In this document: piece by piece, positions 1 to 6,792 of the stretch
Numbering within the stretch: position 1 is the stretch's first letter
Layout of the letters: each line of letters starts with the position of its first letter
From: Opitutaceae bacterium
GTDB taxonomy: Bacteria > Verrucomicrobiota > Verrucomicrobiae > Opitutales > Opitutaceae
Length of the DNA: 8,160 bases
Assembly (NCBI GenBank): GCA_031266495.1
Contig: JAISAX010000881.1
Location: 1 to 8,160, forward strand
Direction: 5' to 3'
Program-made: the position numbers and the translations under genes
The notes under the pieces: generated by a model
Database searches by the model: none
What the model was told of the DNA's origin: nothing
What the model saw: only the letters and a program-made list of their open reading frames with translations

Positions 1-1507
1 CTACGCGCCAGTTGGAGCGTCCGTCGCGGGCCACGGCTCGCAGGCGGCACTTCCGTCCGGCTGTGTTGCCGAATACGGTCAGAGCGGCGGCGTCGATGTG
101 TTCGGCGGTGGCATGGGGAAAGACCACGGCGCTGCCGGGGATTTCGTAGTTGATCCAGCCGTACTCCGTCCAGGGGCGGGGGATCTCGCGAGAGTAGCGG
201 GTGATCTGCCTTGTCACGGTCTCGACGGTGAACTCCCACATGGGTTCGTCTTCACCCTGCAACGGGTAGGGGTTGCCAGAAGGGGGTTTTACGAGGTACA
301 TGGGCAGGGCATCCTCTTTGGGCGACAGGCGCTTGATGGCGTGCGTGTGGGTGACGCGGCCGGTCAGCGTGCGCGGCACGGCTATCGTGTGCCGGTAGCG
401 GATGAGCAGGAGCCGGAAGGCATCGCGCCCGTCGTTGGCTAGCAGGAGGGAGGGCGGGGTGTCGTCGTCGGTGACGGGCAGGCCGGGGCGGATGGCAAGG
501 CCACCGGTCAGCGCCCGCATCCTGTCGCCCCAGGGGAGCAGGGGGCCGTTGCTATCGGCTGTGGACGGCGGCACGTCCGCCCAGTCCATGTCTTCCGCCG
601 CGTAACCCTCCACCTCGGCGGCCAGCGACTCCAGGGTTACGGGATCGGAGTAGTCCCATTGTGCCGACCCGGAGCCATCGCTATCTCTGTAGCTGGAGGA
701 CTTGCCGTATTCCGACACGGATGCGCCGGTAATGCTTATTACATTACTGGCGTATTCAGAAAGTGCCTTGGCCTGATCGATCAGGCTCAAGCTGCTCCAT
801 CCCGATGACCATCGCGGGTCGTCGGGAAGACGGTTGTTCTGCTGGGCGATCGTTGCCGCGTGCCCGGCGTAATTCTCCACATCATCGAAATCATCCGGGA
901 ATGGGCCGGGGGGATCAAAAGAAGGGCCAGTCCCGGATAAGGTCTCAAACCATATCGTTTCACTCAGCACCCCATCTACCCAACTGCGATTACCGTGTGC
1001 AATCCAGTCCCATCCGTTGTCTGCTCCCGTCGGGACACCCGGGACTATCTGATGATTGGTCCCGATGCCTGTGCCGTCCCATACCCATGCTTTTTTCCCG
1101 GGAGACCAACGTAACGAGCGACTCTCACTGTATTGCAGGGTTTCGCTTCCGCCGCCGGTCCATCCATCCGGTCCTGTTCTCGTGAGCGAAAAATTATATG
1201 TCCTGTAAACCTTGACGGGGACGGCCTCATCGTAGGGCAGGCGGAGAATGAGCGCCGCCCATCTGTTCGGGTAGCCGTAGTCACCATATCCCATCGTCCG
1301 GATTGACTCCTTTGAGATAAGTCGCCGCCCTTGAGTGCCATTGGGCGAATATGCCCGCAGATCGTATTCGATATTCGGATATGGCAGGGCGATCCGGGAA
1401 GCGGAGCTGTCGATGGCGGTGTTGCCGTCCGCGCGGCGGAAGAGCACGCAGGGCGAGGACGGCAGGAGGGCGGGGGCGTTGCCCTGCGCGCTGGTTTCGA
1501 TGCTCAT
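1..1507 (-). CDS. Uncharacterised tail-tip/baseplate-region protein, C-terminus beyond the window
   Basis: An uninterrupted frame of 502 codons runs from an ATG at 1507 to the left edge with no stop, so the protein is partial at its C-terminus. The start is supported by AGAGGG seven bases upstream and by an ATGA overlap with the preceding gene's stop. I do not recognise the family. It has no signal peptide or membrane segment. Residues 1-190 are rich in Tyr, Trp and Gly (for example WVWDGTGIG near 141-149 and NGWDWIAHGN near 164-173), which suggests beta structure. Residues 195-330 are acidic, Ser/Pro-rich and look linker-like (FPDDFDDVENY near 203-213). Residues 330-502 return to a compact, Arg-rich beta-like pattern. 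Its place as the fourth gene from the tape measure suggests a tail-tip, hub or baseplate structural protein. That is inference from position only, and a tail-tip enzyme cannot be excluded because the C-terminus is missing. Confidence 0.8.
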   Translation of the reverse strand, partial: MSIETSAQGNAPALLPSSPCVLFRRADGNTAIDSSASRIALPYPNIEYDLRAYSPNGTQGRRLISKESIRTMGYGDYGYPNRWAALILRLPYDEAVPVKVYRTYNFSLTRTGPDGWTGGGSETLQYSESRSLRWSPGKKAWVWDGTGIGTNHQIVPGVPTGADNGWDWIAHGNRSWVDGVLSETIWFETLSGTGPSFDPPGPFPDDFDDVENYAGHAATIAQQNNRLPDDPRWSSGWSSLSLIDQAKALSEYASNVISITGASVSEYGKSSSYRDSDGSGSAQWDYSDPVTLESLAAEVEGYAAEDMDWADVPPSTADSNGPLLPWGDRMRALTGGLAIRPGLPVTDDDTPPSLLLANDGRDAFRLLLIRYRHTIAVPRTLTGRVTHTHAIKRLSPKEDALPMYLVKPPSGNPYPLQGEDEPMWEFTVETVTRQITRYSREIPRPWTEYGWINYEIPGSAVVFPHATAEHIDAAALTVFGNTAGRKCRLRAVARDGRSNWRV

Positions 1508-1962
1508 GCCGTGGCCCTCTGGTTGCGGAAGAAAACGACATCACGCACCATCGTGACCTGGGGGGGATGCTCCGGCAGATCGGCGGCGGTGAATTGCACG
1601 TAGCCGTTCCCTGCCTGGATGAAGCTGCGAAAGGAGCCCTGGTCGGCGTTGTGCACGGTGGCTGTCCGTGTCTGCCCGGCTCCGGAGCCGGTGACATTGA
1701 CCGTGCATTGGCCAAGGTAGAGGTAAAATTTGGGCCGCCACCCGTTCGTTCCGATTGGCTCGGGCGCCGGGATTTTCCCGGTGCCCGGCAGCGTCTTGAT
1801 CCAGACATGCGTCCAGATCGCATACTGGTTGGTCGGGCCTGGCCACTCGCATTCAAGGTACACGAGCTGCGATGCCGATTGTGACGCATTGCGCGCCGCC
1901 TCGCCGATGGGCGTGCCGGTGCGGATCGGATGAACCTGGATGGGATCGATGAAGCCGCTCAT
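1504..1962 (-). CDS. Small uncharacterised tail-region protein (152 aa)
   Basis: A complete 152-residue frame linked by ATGA overlaps at both ends: its ATG overlaps the stop of the 224-residue gene, and its TGA overlaps the next ATG. No Shine-Dalgarno is visible upstream, so translation probably depends on re-initiation by ribosomes finishing the upstream gene. The protein has no membrane segment or signal peptide. Its middle (residues 33-125) is rich in aromatic and beta-branched residues (QLVYLECEW, KFYLYLGQCTVNVTG, GYVQFTAADLP), consistent with a small beta-sandwich. The end is basic (VRDVVFFRNQRATA). I do not recognise the family. The codon-level packing into the operon and lack of frame interruptions make it a real gene. 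A minor virion or tail-tip protein is the natural guess from context, and an assembly chaperone is the alternative. Confidence 0.8.
   Translation of the reverse strand: MSGFIDPIQVHPIRTGTPIGEAARNASQSASQLVYLECEWPGPTNQYAIWTHVWIKTLPGTGKIPAPEPIGTNGWRPKFYLYLGQCTVNVTGSGAGQTRTATVHNADQGSFRSFIQAGNGYVQFTAADLPEHPPQVTMVRDVVFFRNQRATA
1515..1520 (-). promoter_or_regulatory. Shine-Dalgarno of the 502+ residue gene
   Basis: AGAGGG on the minus strand lies seven bases before the ATG at 1507, inside the 3' end of the 152-residue gene. Together with the ATGA overlap it fixes the start of the downstream gene. Confidence 0.6.
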
Positions 1963-2633
1963 GTGCTATAAATGGTCTGGTTCCAGCCGTAACGTCCAGA
2001 AAGTTGCCACGTCTTGCTAATGGTGTAGCAAGAACCCCGCTTTTCGTAATCACAACCGATGTAGAGCCAGTTTCTCCCGGCTCCGATATTTTGGGGATAG
2101 GGACCGGAGGGCGCATCGCGGTCTCCCAAATCGTGCAGGTCATTCGGACGGGTGGAGCGCACGCTCGTTTCCGTCCATGTCGCACCGGGATCAAGGTAGC
2201 TTTCGACGCCGTGCCAGTCCGGTTTGGTTTTGTCGAAAAATCCCCAGAATTCGCCGGTCTCGGGATCGAACTTGGCCCCATTGGCGGCAGTTGCGAACTC
2301 GGCAAACTTCGGATGCGTTTCAATCGGCTCGTCACGCATGGATACTTTTAGCGAATACACCGGATCGGGCGTGCCATCCACGCCGTAGTAGGAACCGCGG
2401 ATCGTGTGTTTTCCTGACGCCTTGACGATGCGCCGTAGATCGAGCGAAAGGAACCCGTAATCGGGGTGCGCCGAACCGATTTTCGGAGCGATGGACATTA
2501 CCGGGTCGTCGCCAACGTATTCCCATACCGCCTCCGCGCTGGAAATGCCGTAGCGGTCGGTAATCAGTTCGCCACCGTCGATCATGTAAAAACCGCTCGG
2601 ATACTTCGGATTGAGATTTTTACTTAATGCCAT
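1959..2633 (-). CDS. Uncharacterised protein directly after the tape measure (224 aa), possible tail-tip protein
   Basis: A 224-residue frame whose ATG lies inside the last codons of the tape-measure gene (14-base overlap). A purine-rich GAAAGGCGG sits five bases or less upstream of the ATG, so the start is well supported. No signal peptide, membrane span or coiled coil is seen. Residues 1-110 look like a beta domain with a conserved-looking stretch (SAHPDYGFLSLDLRRIV near 54-70, then IRGSYYGVDGTPDPVYSL near 78-95) ending in EPIETHPKF near 102-110. A middle part (121-185) is polar and Gly/Asp/Pro-rich. The C-terminus has an aromatic pattern (SKTWQLSGRYGWNQTIY near 206-222). I have a vague memory of similar EPIxTHPxF proteins in prophages but cannot name a family. 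In siphophages the gene after the tape measure is often the distal tail protein, so this is a positional candidate for that role. I cannot support the homology. Confidence 0.82.
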   Translation of the reverse strand: MALSKNLNPKYPSGFYMIDGGELITDRYGISSAEAVWEYVGDDPVMSIAPKIGSAHPDYGFLSLDLRRIVKASGKHTIRGSYYGVDGTPDPVYSLKVSMRDEPIETHPKFAEFATAANGAKFDPETGEFWGFFDKTKPDWHGVESYLDPGATWTETSVRSTRPNDLHDLGDRDAPSGPYPQNIGAGRNWLYIGCDYEKRGSCYTISKTWQLSGRYGWNQTIYST

Positions 2634-5600
2634 TTCCGCCTTTCGTGTTTTCCGCGATAATGTCGAGCGCCTGAACCATGCTCTCCTGTAGGGCGGTCAT
2701 GCGCTCTTGCACACGTAACAACGGGTCAACCCCGGCGGCTCCGCCGCCGCCGCCGACTTTTTGTAGTGACGATGCGACGACGCGCGGCTGCTGCCCCATG
2801 GCATCGGCCATCATTTGCGCCTGAATATCCGCCAGCGACTCGGTACGGGCATCCTCTTCGCCGAGTCCGCCTTCCTTCACATATTGGGCGGTCAACGCCT
2901 CGAATTTCTGGCGGTCGCGGATTCCCGTCGCACCCTTGCGATCACCTTGCCCCAACGCTTCGTTGACCTCGCGCTGGCGGCTCTGCTCGCGCCTGAACTC
3001 CTCTTCCCGGATTTGGCGCGCCGCGTTTTCCTGTGCGATCTGTGCGCGCATGTCGGCTTCGGCCACGGCAGGGTCTTCGCCGGATTCTTCCGCATGGCGT
3101 CGTGCGTCGGCGATACGCTGTGCTTCTTCGGCGCGGCGAGCGGCGTCGATTTGAGCGCGGGCCGAGCCATATTCACCCTGGTTGAGTGAATCCTGCGCGT
3201 CGGTTTGCATCTGCGCAATGCGCACCCGCTCCCGTTGTGACGCCTGTTCGGCCTTGGCGCGTTCGCGGGCGATTTTCCATGCCTTCTCTTCCTGAGTCAC
3301 ACGGTTGCGGGCTTCCCGCGCTGCCTGCGATTCGTAACCGTAAGTCTCGGCGGCGAGGTCGGCCTGCATCTGCAAGGCACGCACCCTGATGTCGTGGGTT
3401 TGCTGCGCGAGTTGCAGCCCCTTCGATTGTAGCTCGACCGTGCGCGTCTCGGCGTCGAGATCGATTTCACGCGACTGCGTGGATGCAATCTGCTTTCGCA
3501 ACTGCTCCACTTCCTGCGCAGTCTGGCCGGGATTTTGGGCGATTTCGCCGATCTGGCGCAACCGCTGGCGGACACGCTCCCGCTCTTCGGTCACGGCAGG
3601 GTCGGCACGCCCTCCCTTGATTTGCTCATCGAGATCGAGAAGGCGCTGGCGAAGCTGCAATGCTTCAACACCCGATGCGCGGGCAATGGCGGCTCTCTCT
3701 TCGGCGAGCTTTTTCAGACGCTCCTCGGCGACAACAATGCGGGAGTCCGGTTCATTTTCGATTTCCTGTTTCTTTTGCTCAAACTCGGCCTTCACCGCCT
3801 TCTTTTCTTTCCACGTTTTGGCCTTAATGTGTTTGTAGGTGTATTTTTTCTTGAGTTGCTGCAACCGCTCTTTTCGCGCCTCGGGATCCTCGTTCTCTTT
3901 TTCCGCCTGTGCAATCTGTCCCCGCGCTTCCGCTTCTTCGATGCCGATAGCATTCAGACGCTTCCCGGCGTCGCTCTGATTGAATTCACGCATTCGCTCC
4001 GACGCCAGTTCGCCCTCGGCAAGCAATCGTTCCTTGTCAGCCTTGATCTCGCGCAGCCTGGAAACATTGCCAGAGTCCATCGCCATCTGTTCTTCAATCT
4101 GACGGCGCGAATCAGTGAGCGAATCAAGACGAGCTTCTTCTTTCCGCCCCGGCGCAAGATTGCGCGTATCCATATTTTGGGTAACAGCCAGCAGCCTCTT
4201 GCGCATTTCGATCTCGTTTTCTAGCATCCTGATCTCATTTTTGTCCGCGCCCCGGTTCTTCGCATTGGAGAGAGCTTCCTGCGCCTTTACCAGTTCGGCG
4301 GTCTGTTTCGCCAGAGCCTCACTCCAGTCATCCGTAGTCCGGATGGCCTTCATCTGAGTGAGAAACTGGCGGGTAGTTTCGGCGAGCGCCTTTGATAATT
4401 TTTCCTGCGCTTCGATGGCGGCGAGGGTAGCGCTTCGCCAACGCATCAGGACGATGATCCCGGCAGCGAACACACCCAAGGCCACGCCAATGGGGCCGAT
4501 GGCAACCAGCATGGTAGCGAGTGCTCGCCCGATAAAGGCGAGCGCCTTGCCGGTGGCGAGGACGGCAACACGCAGCACGCCGAGAGAAGTGGAAGCGAGG
4601 TAGGTGCCGAGTGAAAACGCGCCACTGGCCGCTGTGGCCCGTGCCATCGCCACGGTATGGATGTTCATGGCGATGGTGGCGGCAGTGAGGGCAAGAGCCT
4701 TGGCTTTCGAGGCGGCGGATCCGAGGATTTCGCCCGCCGCCCACGATTTGGCAGCGGCGGCATTGGCTGCGGTAATGCTCGCGTTGAGCTTTTGTAACGT
4801 GGTGTTGGCGGCGAGGGCGGCATTGGCTGCGACGGTGGCCTTGCGCCACGCATCGACAATGGCCCTTGCCTGAAAAATCTTTTTAACCCATACTGCGACC
4901 TGCATCCCTGCCATGGCCCCGCCGATGGCGACCAGCGCATCCCACATCCCGGTCAGCATGTCTTGCGGAATGAGCGGCTGCTTTACCCAGTTTACGAATT
5001 TGCTCCATGCACCGGTAACGACAGCGAGGTCTTTGGCGACGTGAGCGAGAACGGGAGTGAGGTGTTCGGTGGTGGCGATGGCGGCCTTGATCGACTCGGT
5101 TTCCTGTTCAAGAAACGGCTCGCCGAATGCACCGGCCATCATGGCGCGGGCATCTTCGAGATTGGCCTGCAAGCCCGTAATGGTTTCGGACTGGCGCTTC
5201 ATCGCCCCTTCCGTCTTCGCCAGTTCCTTCTGGATGATAGCCCAAGTCGCTCCAAAATCCGCGCCAGAGTCTGTGAGTTGTTCGAGTTGCAGTCGGGCGG
5301 TACCGGAGACCAGGCCGAGTTCCTGCAAACGCATCAATACGCCGCCGATGGGAGAACCGTTTTTCAGGCCGGCATAGAGACGACCGATATAGAAAGCGGT
5401 GCTGGCAAAATCGCCGCCGGTGGCGGCGGCGGCATCGCCGACCATGCGCAGCCCGGCTCCGGTGGAGAGAGCACCACGGGTGAGGACTTCGAGGTTGCGC
5501 GACGCCTCAGCGATTTCACCGATCTGGAACGGAGTGGCGGCGGCAAACTTGTAGAGTTCGGCGATGCGAGCCTTCGCAGCAGACACGCTTTTCAGGAGCG

Positions 5601-5895
5601 TCTGAAACTGCGTCTGGAGGGTCTGCATCCGCGACACCTGTTCCATGCCGCGCTTGAACATCTCGGTGTTCTTGGTGATGAGGATGATCGTCTTTAGAAC
5701 GCCGAGCATCATCCCGGAAAGGATGGCGGTAGGGCCAAGGAGCTTGTCGATCATCGCGCCTTCGAGGCTGGCGCGCATCGCGCCGCTCACGCCCTGACCT
5801 TGGGCAAGCGCCATCGCCGGATCGGCGAGGTTGCCCGCGAGTTCCTTCATTCCGTCGTTGATGCGTGTGCGTCCGGTATTGCGCTTGTCGGCCAT
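2620..5895 (-). CDS. Phage tail tape-measure protein (1091 aa)
   Basis: This protein fills the lumen of the tail tube during assembly and sets tail length. Residues about 108-262 match the pattern of the N-terminal tape-measure domain: LYKFAAATPFQIGEIAEA, a Leu-Thr-rich helix, MVGDAAA, an aromatic helix ending LYAGLKNGSPIGG, then MKRQSETITGLQANLEDA and a GAFGEPF end. Hydrophobic stretches lie at about 52-74 and 456-485 (MLVAIGPIGVALGVFAAG), typical of tape measures that contact the host membrane. Residues about 490-1000 are a long, highly charged Glu/Lys/Arg/Gln coiled-coil region. A Gly-rich hinge (KVGGGGGAAG near 1046-1055) precedes a final amphipathic helix. No lysozyme or peptidase domain is visible. 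At roughly 0.15 nm per residue the full length would correspond to a tail of about 160 nm (inference). The ATG at 5895 is the first possible in-frame ATG after an upstream stop. It lacks a clear Shine-Dalgarno. The gene heads the leftward operon, and the usual tail-assembly chaperone genes are not upstream on this strand. Confidence 0.93.
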   Translation of the reverse strand: MADKRNTGRTRINDGMKELAGNLADPAMALAQGQGVSGAMRASLEGAMIDKLLGPTAILSGMMLGVLKTIILITKNTEMFKRGMEQVSRMQTLQTQFQTLLKSVSAAKARIAELYKFAAATPFQIGEIAEASRNLEVLTRGALSTGAGLRMVGDAAAATGGDFASTAFYIGRLYAGLKNGSPIGGVLMRLQELGLVSGTARLQLEQLTDSGADFGATWAIIQKELAKTEGAMKRQSETITGLQANLEDARAMMAGAFGEPFLEQETESIKAAIATTEHLTPVLAHVAKDLAVVTGAWSKFVNWVKQPLIPQDMLTGMWDALVAIGGAMAGMQVAVWVKKIFQARAIVDAWRKATVAANAALAANTTLQKLNASITAANAAAAKSWAAGEILGSAASKAKALALTAATIAMNIHTVAMARATAASGAFSLGTYLASTSLGVLRVAVLATGKALAFIGRALATMLVAIGPIGVALGVFAAGIIVLMRWRSATLAAIEAQEKLSKALAETTRQFLTQMKAIRTTDDWSEALAKQTAELVKAQEALSNAKNRGADKNEIRMLENEIEMRKRLLAVTQNMDTRNLAPGRKEEARLDSLTDSRRQIEEQMAMDSGNVSRLREIKADKERLLAEGELASERMREFNQSDAGKRLNAIGIEEAEARGQIAQAEKENEDPEARKERLQQLKKKYTYKHIKAKTWKEKKAVKAEFEQKKQEIENEPDSRIVVAEERLKKLAEERAAIARASGVEALQLRQRLLDLDEQIKGGRADPAVTEERERVRQRLRQIGEIAQNPGQTAQEVEQLRKQIASTQSREIDLDAETRTVELQSKGLQLAQQTHDIRVRALQMQADLAAETYGYESQAAREARNRVTQEEKAWKIARERAKAEQASQRERVRIAQMQTDAQDSLNQGEYGSARAQIDAARRAEEAQRIADARRHAEESGEDPAVAEADMRAQIAQENAARQIREEEFRREQSRQREVNEALGQGDRKGATGIRDRQKFEALTAQYVKEGGLGEEDARTESLADIQAQMMADAMGQQPRVVASSLQKVGGGGGAAGVDPLLRVQERMTALQESMVQALDIIAENTKGGNGIK
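2636..2644 (-). promoter_or_regulatory. Shine-Dalgarno of the 224-residue gene
   Basis: GAAAGGCGG on the minus strand ends two bases before the ATG at 2633; its GAAAGG core (2639-2644) is five bases away. It lies within the last codons of the tape-measure gene, so the two genes are probably translationally coupled. Confidence 0.5.
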
Positions 5896-5946
5896 ACGAG
5901 ATGCGCCAAGTCAAATCACCGGCTGCGTTGACACACCTGGCTTCCG

Positions 5947-5975
5947 TTGTGCGCTTTTATTTCAACATCGATAAT
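5947..5975 (+). promoter_or_regulatory. Candidate sigma70-like promoter for the adaptor/fibre operon
   Basis: TTGTGC at 5947-5952 and GATAAT at 5970-5975 are separated by 17 bases. The -10 is one base from consensus and the -35 keeps TTG. Transcription would start near 5982, giving a leader of about 65 bases. Phage late genes can use phage-specific factors, so this is only a candidate. Confidence 0.25.
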
Positions 5976-6008
5976 TGCCTATTGATCCCCCAGCCCGGCT
6001 CCAGGCAA
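5975..6008. repeat. Inverted repeat in the divergent region (TTGCCT...AGGCAA)
   Basis: TTGCCT at 5975-5980 and its exact complement AGGCAA at 6003-6008 are separated by 22 bases. Within the spacer lies a second small palindrome, AGCC-C-GGCT at 5992-6000. It overlaps the end of the candidate rightward -10 and the expected start of transcription, a suitable place for an operator. The arms are only six bases, so chance is a real alternative. Confidence 0.3.
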
Positions 6009-6035
6009 ATCGTAAACAATATCACATTGGTTCGC

Positions 6036-6040
6036 GGGAG
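6036..6040 (+). promoter_or_regulatory. Shine-Dalgarno of the adaptor gene
   Basis: GGGAG lies seven bases before the ATG at 6048. This site decides the start. A longer frame opens at 5865, but it would begin inside the tape-measure gene in antisense and read through the intergenic region. Confidence 0.65.
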
Positions 6041-6047
6041 CTTCCCC

Positions 6048-6782
6048 ATGCTGGAAATCCAGTTCATTCGGCGCATTACCGATGCCGAGCCCGATTTCGT
6101 CTGGTTTTGCATGAAAGAGCAGGGGAAATATGATGGCGGTTATCTTGTCCTTTGCGAAAATTTCGAGAAAATCAATGAAGGCACGGAGGGCGATCCTGTC
6201 TGGGTCTGGAGAGGTATCCTTAACCTGAATACGGTTCCTCTCAACAAGATGATGGGTTACGACCCGCCCAAGACAGCCAATGACAAGGCCAGCGTAACGG
6301 TGAACGGCGAGATCGGTTTCCGTCGCGACAATGAGGAGTCCTTGTCATTGCAATTTAATGTTACGGTCAAAAATAGCCTCTACCATGGCGACACCAGCGC
6401 CCCGGATGAAGCGGTGAGCGGTGCTGCCACCGCAGCCGCTAACCGGGCGGAATCTGCCGCCGAGGCTGCCGAGGCCGCGCAATCCGCCGTAACCATGATG
6501 CTGGCTCGCACCGTGACCGGAACTACCGAAATCCCCGTGGGGGCCGACACTGTCAGCGTGGAATTTCCAACCCCATTTGACGAGGTGGAGGATGGCGCGA
6601 CGATCACCATCCTTTCGCTGGTCCTGCAACGGCCTGTTGGAGGTAATAACATTCTGATCCCTTGGGTGGAGGGCGAGCCGATCAACGAAGGATTCACTCT
6701 GAAATTCAACGGCGAGCCGGACATTGCCGGATACCACATCCGCTACACCGCGCAGCAAGTCCCCAACACCGCCAACCCGTAA
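6048..6782 (+). CDS. Baseplate upper / fibre-adaptor-like protein (244 aa)
   Basis: Probably a virion protein linking the tail tip to receptor-binding fibres. Residues 1-118 form an N-terminal domain with a pattern reminiscent of BppU-like adaptor domains: GYLVLCENFEKI, then WVWRGILNLNTVPL near 52-65, a domain-closing VTVKNSLYHGDTSAPDE near 105-121. Residues 122-150 are an alanine-rich helix (AESAAEAAEAAQSAV), a typical trimeric fibre linker. Residues 155-236 look like a small beta-sandwich: TEIPVGADTVSVEFPTPF, then GFTLKFNGEP and AGYHIRYTAQ, a layout seen in fibre-tip domains that can be lectin-like. No signal peptide. Composition is mosaic: 23 of 60 bases are G or C at 6121-6180 but 46 of 60 at 6421-6480, though the Ala-rich linker forces part of that. 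It is the first gene of the rightward operon, ten bases before the fibre gene. The adaptor assignment is by architecture; exact family not established. Confidence 0.8.
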   Translation: MLEIQFIRRITDAEPDFVWFCMKEQGKYDGGYLVLCENFEKINEGTEGDPVWVWRGILNLNTVPLNKMMGYDPPKTANDKASVTVNGEIGFRRDNEESLSLQFNVTVKNSLYHGDTSAPDEAVSGAATAAANRAESAAEAAEAAQSAVTMMLARTVTGTTEIPVGADTVSVEFPTPFDEVEDGATITILSLVLQRPVGGNNILIPWVEGEPINEGFTLKFNGEPDIAGYHIRYTAQQVPNTANP

Positions 6783-6792
6783 TCAAATTTTT

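Larger units (their letters stand above)
5896..6047. promoter_or_regulatory. Divergent intergenic region between the tape-measure and adaptor operons
   Basis: These 152 bases separate the leftward tape-measure start from the rightward adaptor start. No protein of note is encoded here. Both operons must be transcribed from this stretch or from inside the opposing gene. Local composition is lower in GC than the flanking genes (29 of 60 bases for 5941-6000, counted by hand). It contains a possible rightward promoter, an inverted repeat and a Shine-Dalgarno, listed separately. I found no convincing leftward -10/-35 pair. Confidence 0.7.

Noticed and set aside
3535..4224. Plus-strand open frame opposite the tape-measure coiled coil (229 codons)
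   Set aside because: Rich in Phe and Leu because it is the complement of Glu/Lys/Gln codons; no independent start signal.
4756..4831. Exact 16-base direct repeat (4756-4771 and 4816-4831) inside the tape-measure gene
   Set aside because: It is 60 bases apart, exactly 20 codons, and encodes Ala-Asn-Ala in an Ala-rich helix. Coding bias explains it without a mobile or regulatory role.
4963..5697. Plus-strand open frame opposite the tape-measure domain (244 codons)
   Set aside because: Antisense to the best-supported domain in the window, and its Gly-rich composition mirrors the codon pattern of the real gene.
5928..5961. TTGACA at 5928-5933 as a perfect -35 box
   Set aside because: No acceptable -10 lies 16-18 bases downstream; the nearest AT-rich hexamer is 21 or more bases away.
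5865..6047. Upstream extension of the adaptor gene by 61 codons
   Set aside because: It would start inside the tape-measure gene and run through the divergent region with a Cys/Arg-rich, unstructured product. The ATG at 6048 has a good Shine-Dalgarno.
6783..6792. Possible terminator between adaptor and fibre genes
   Set aside because: Only ten bases separate the genes; the AT-rich stretch (AAATTTTT) has no stem before it.
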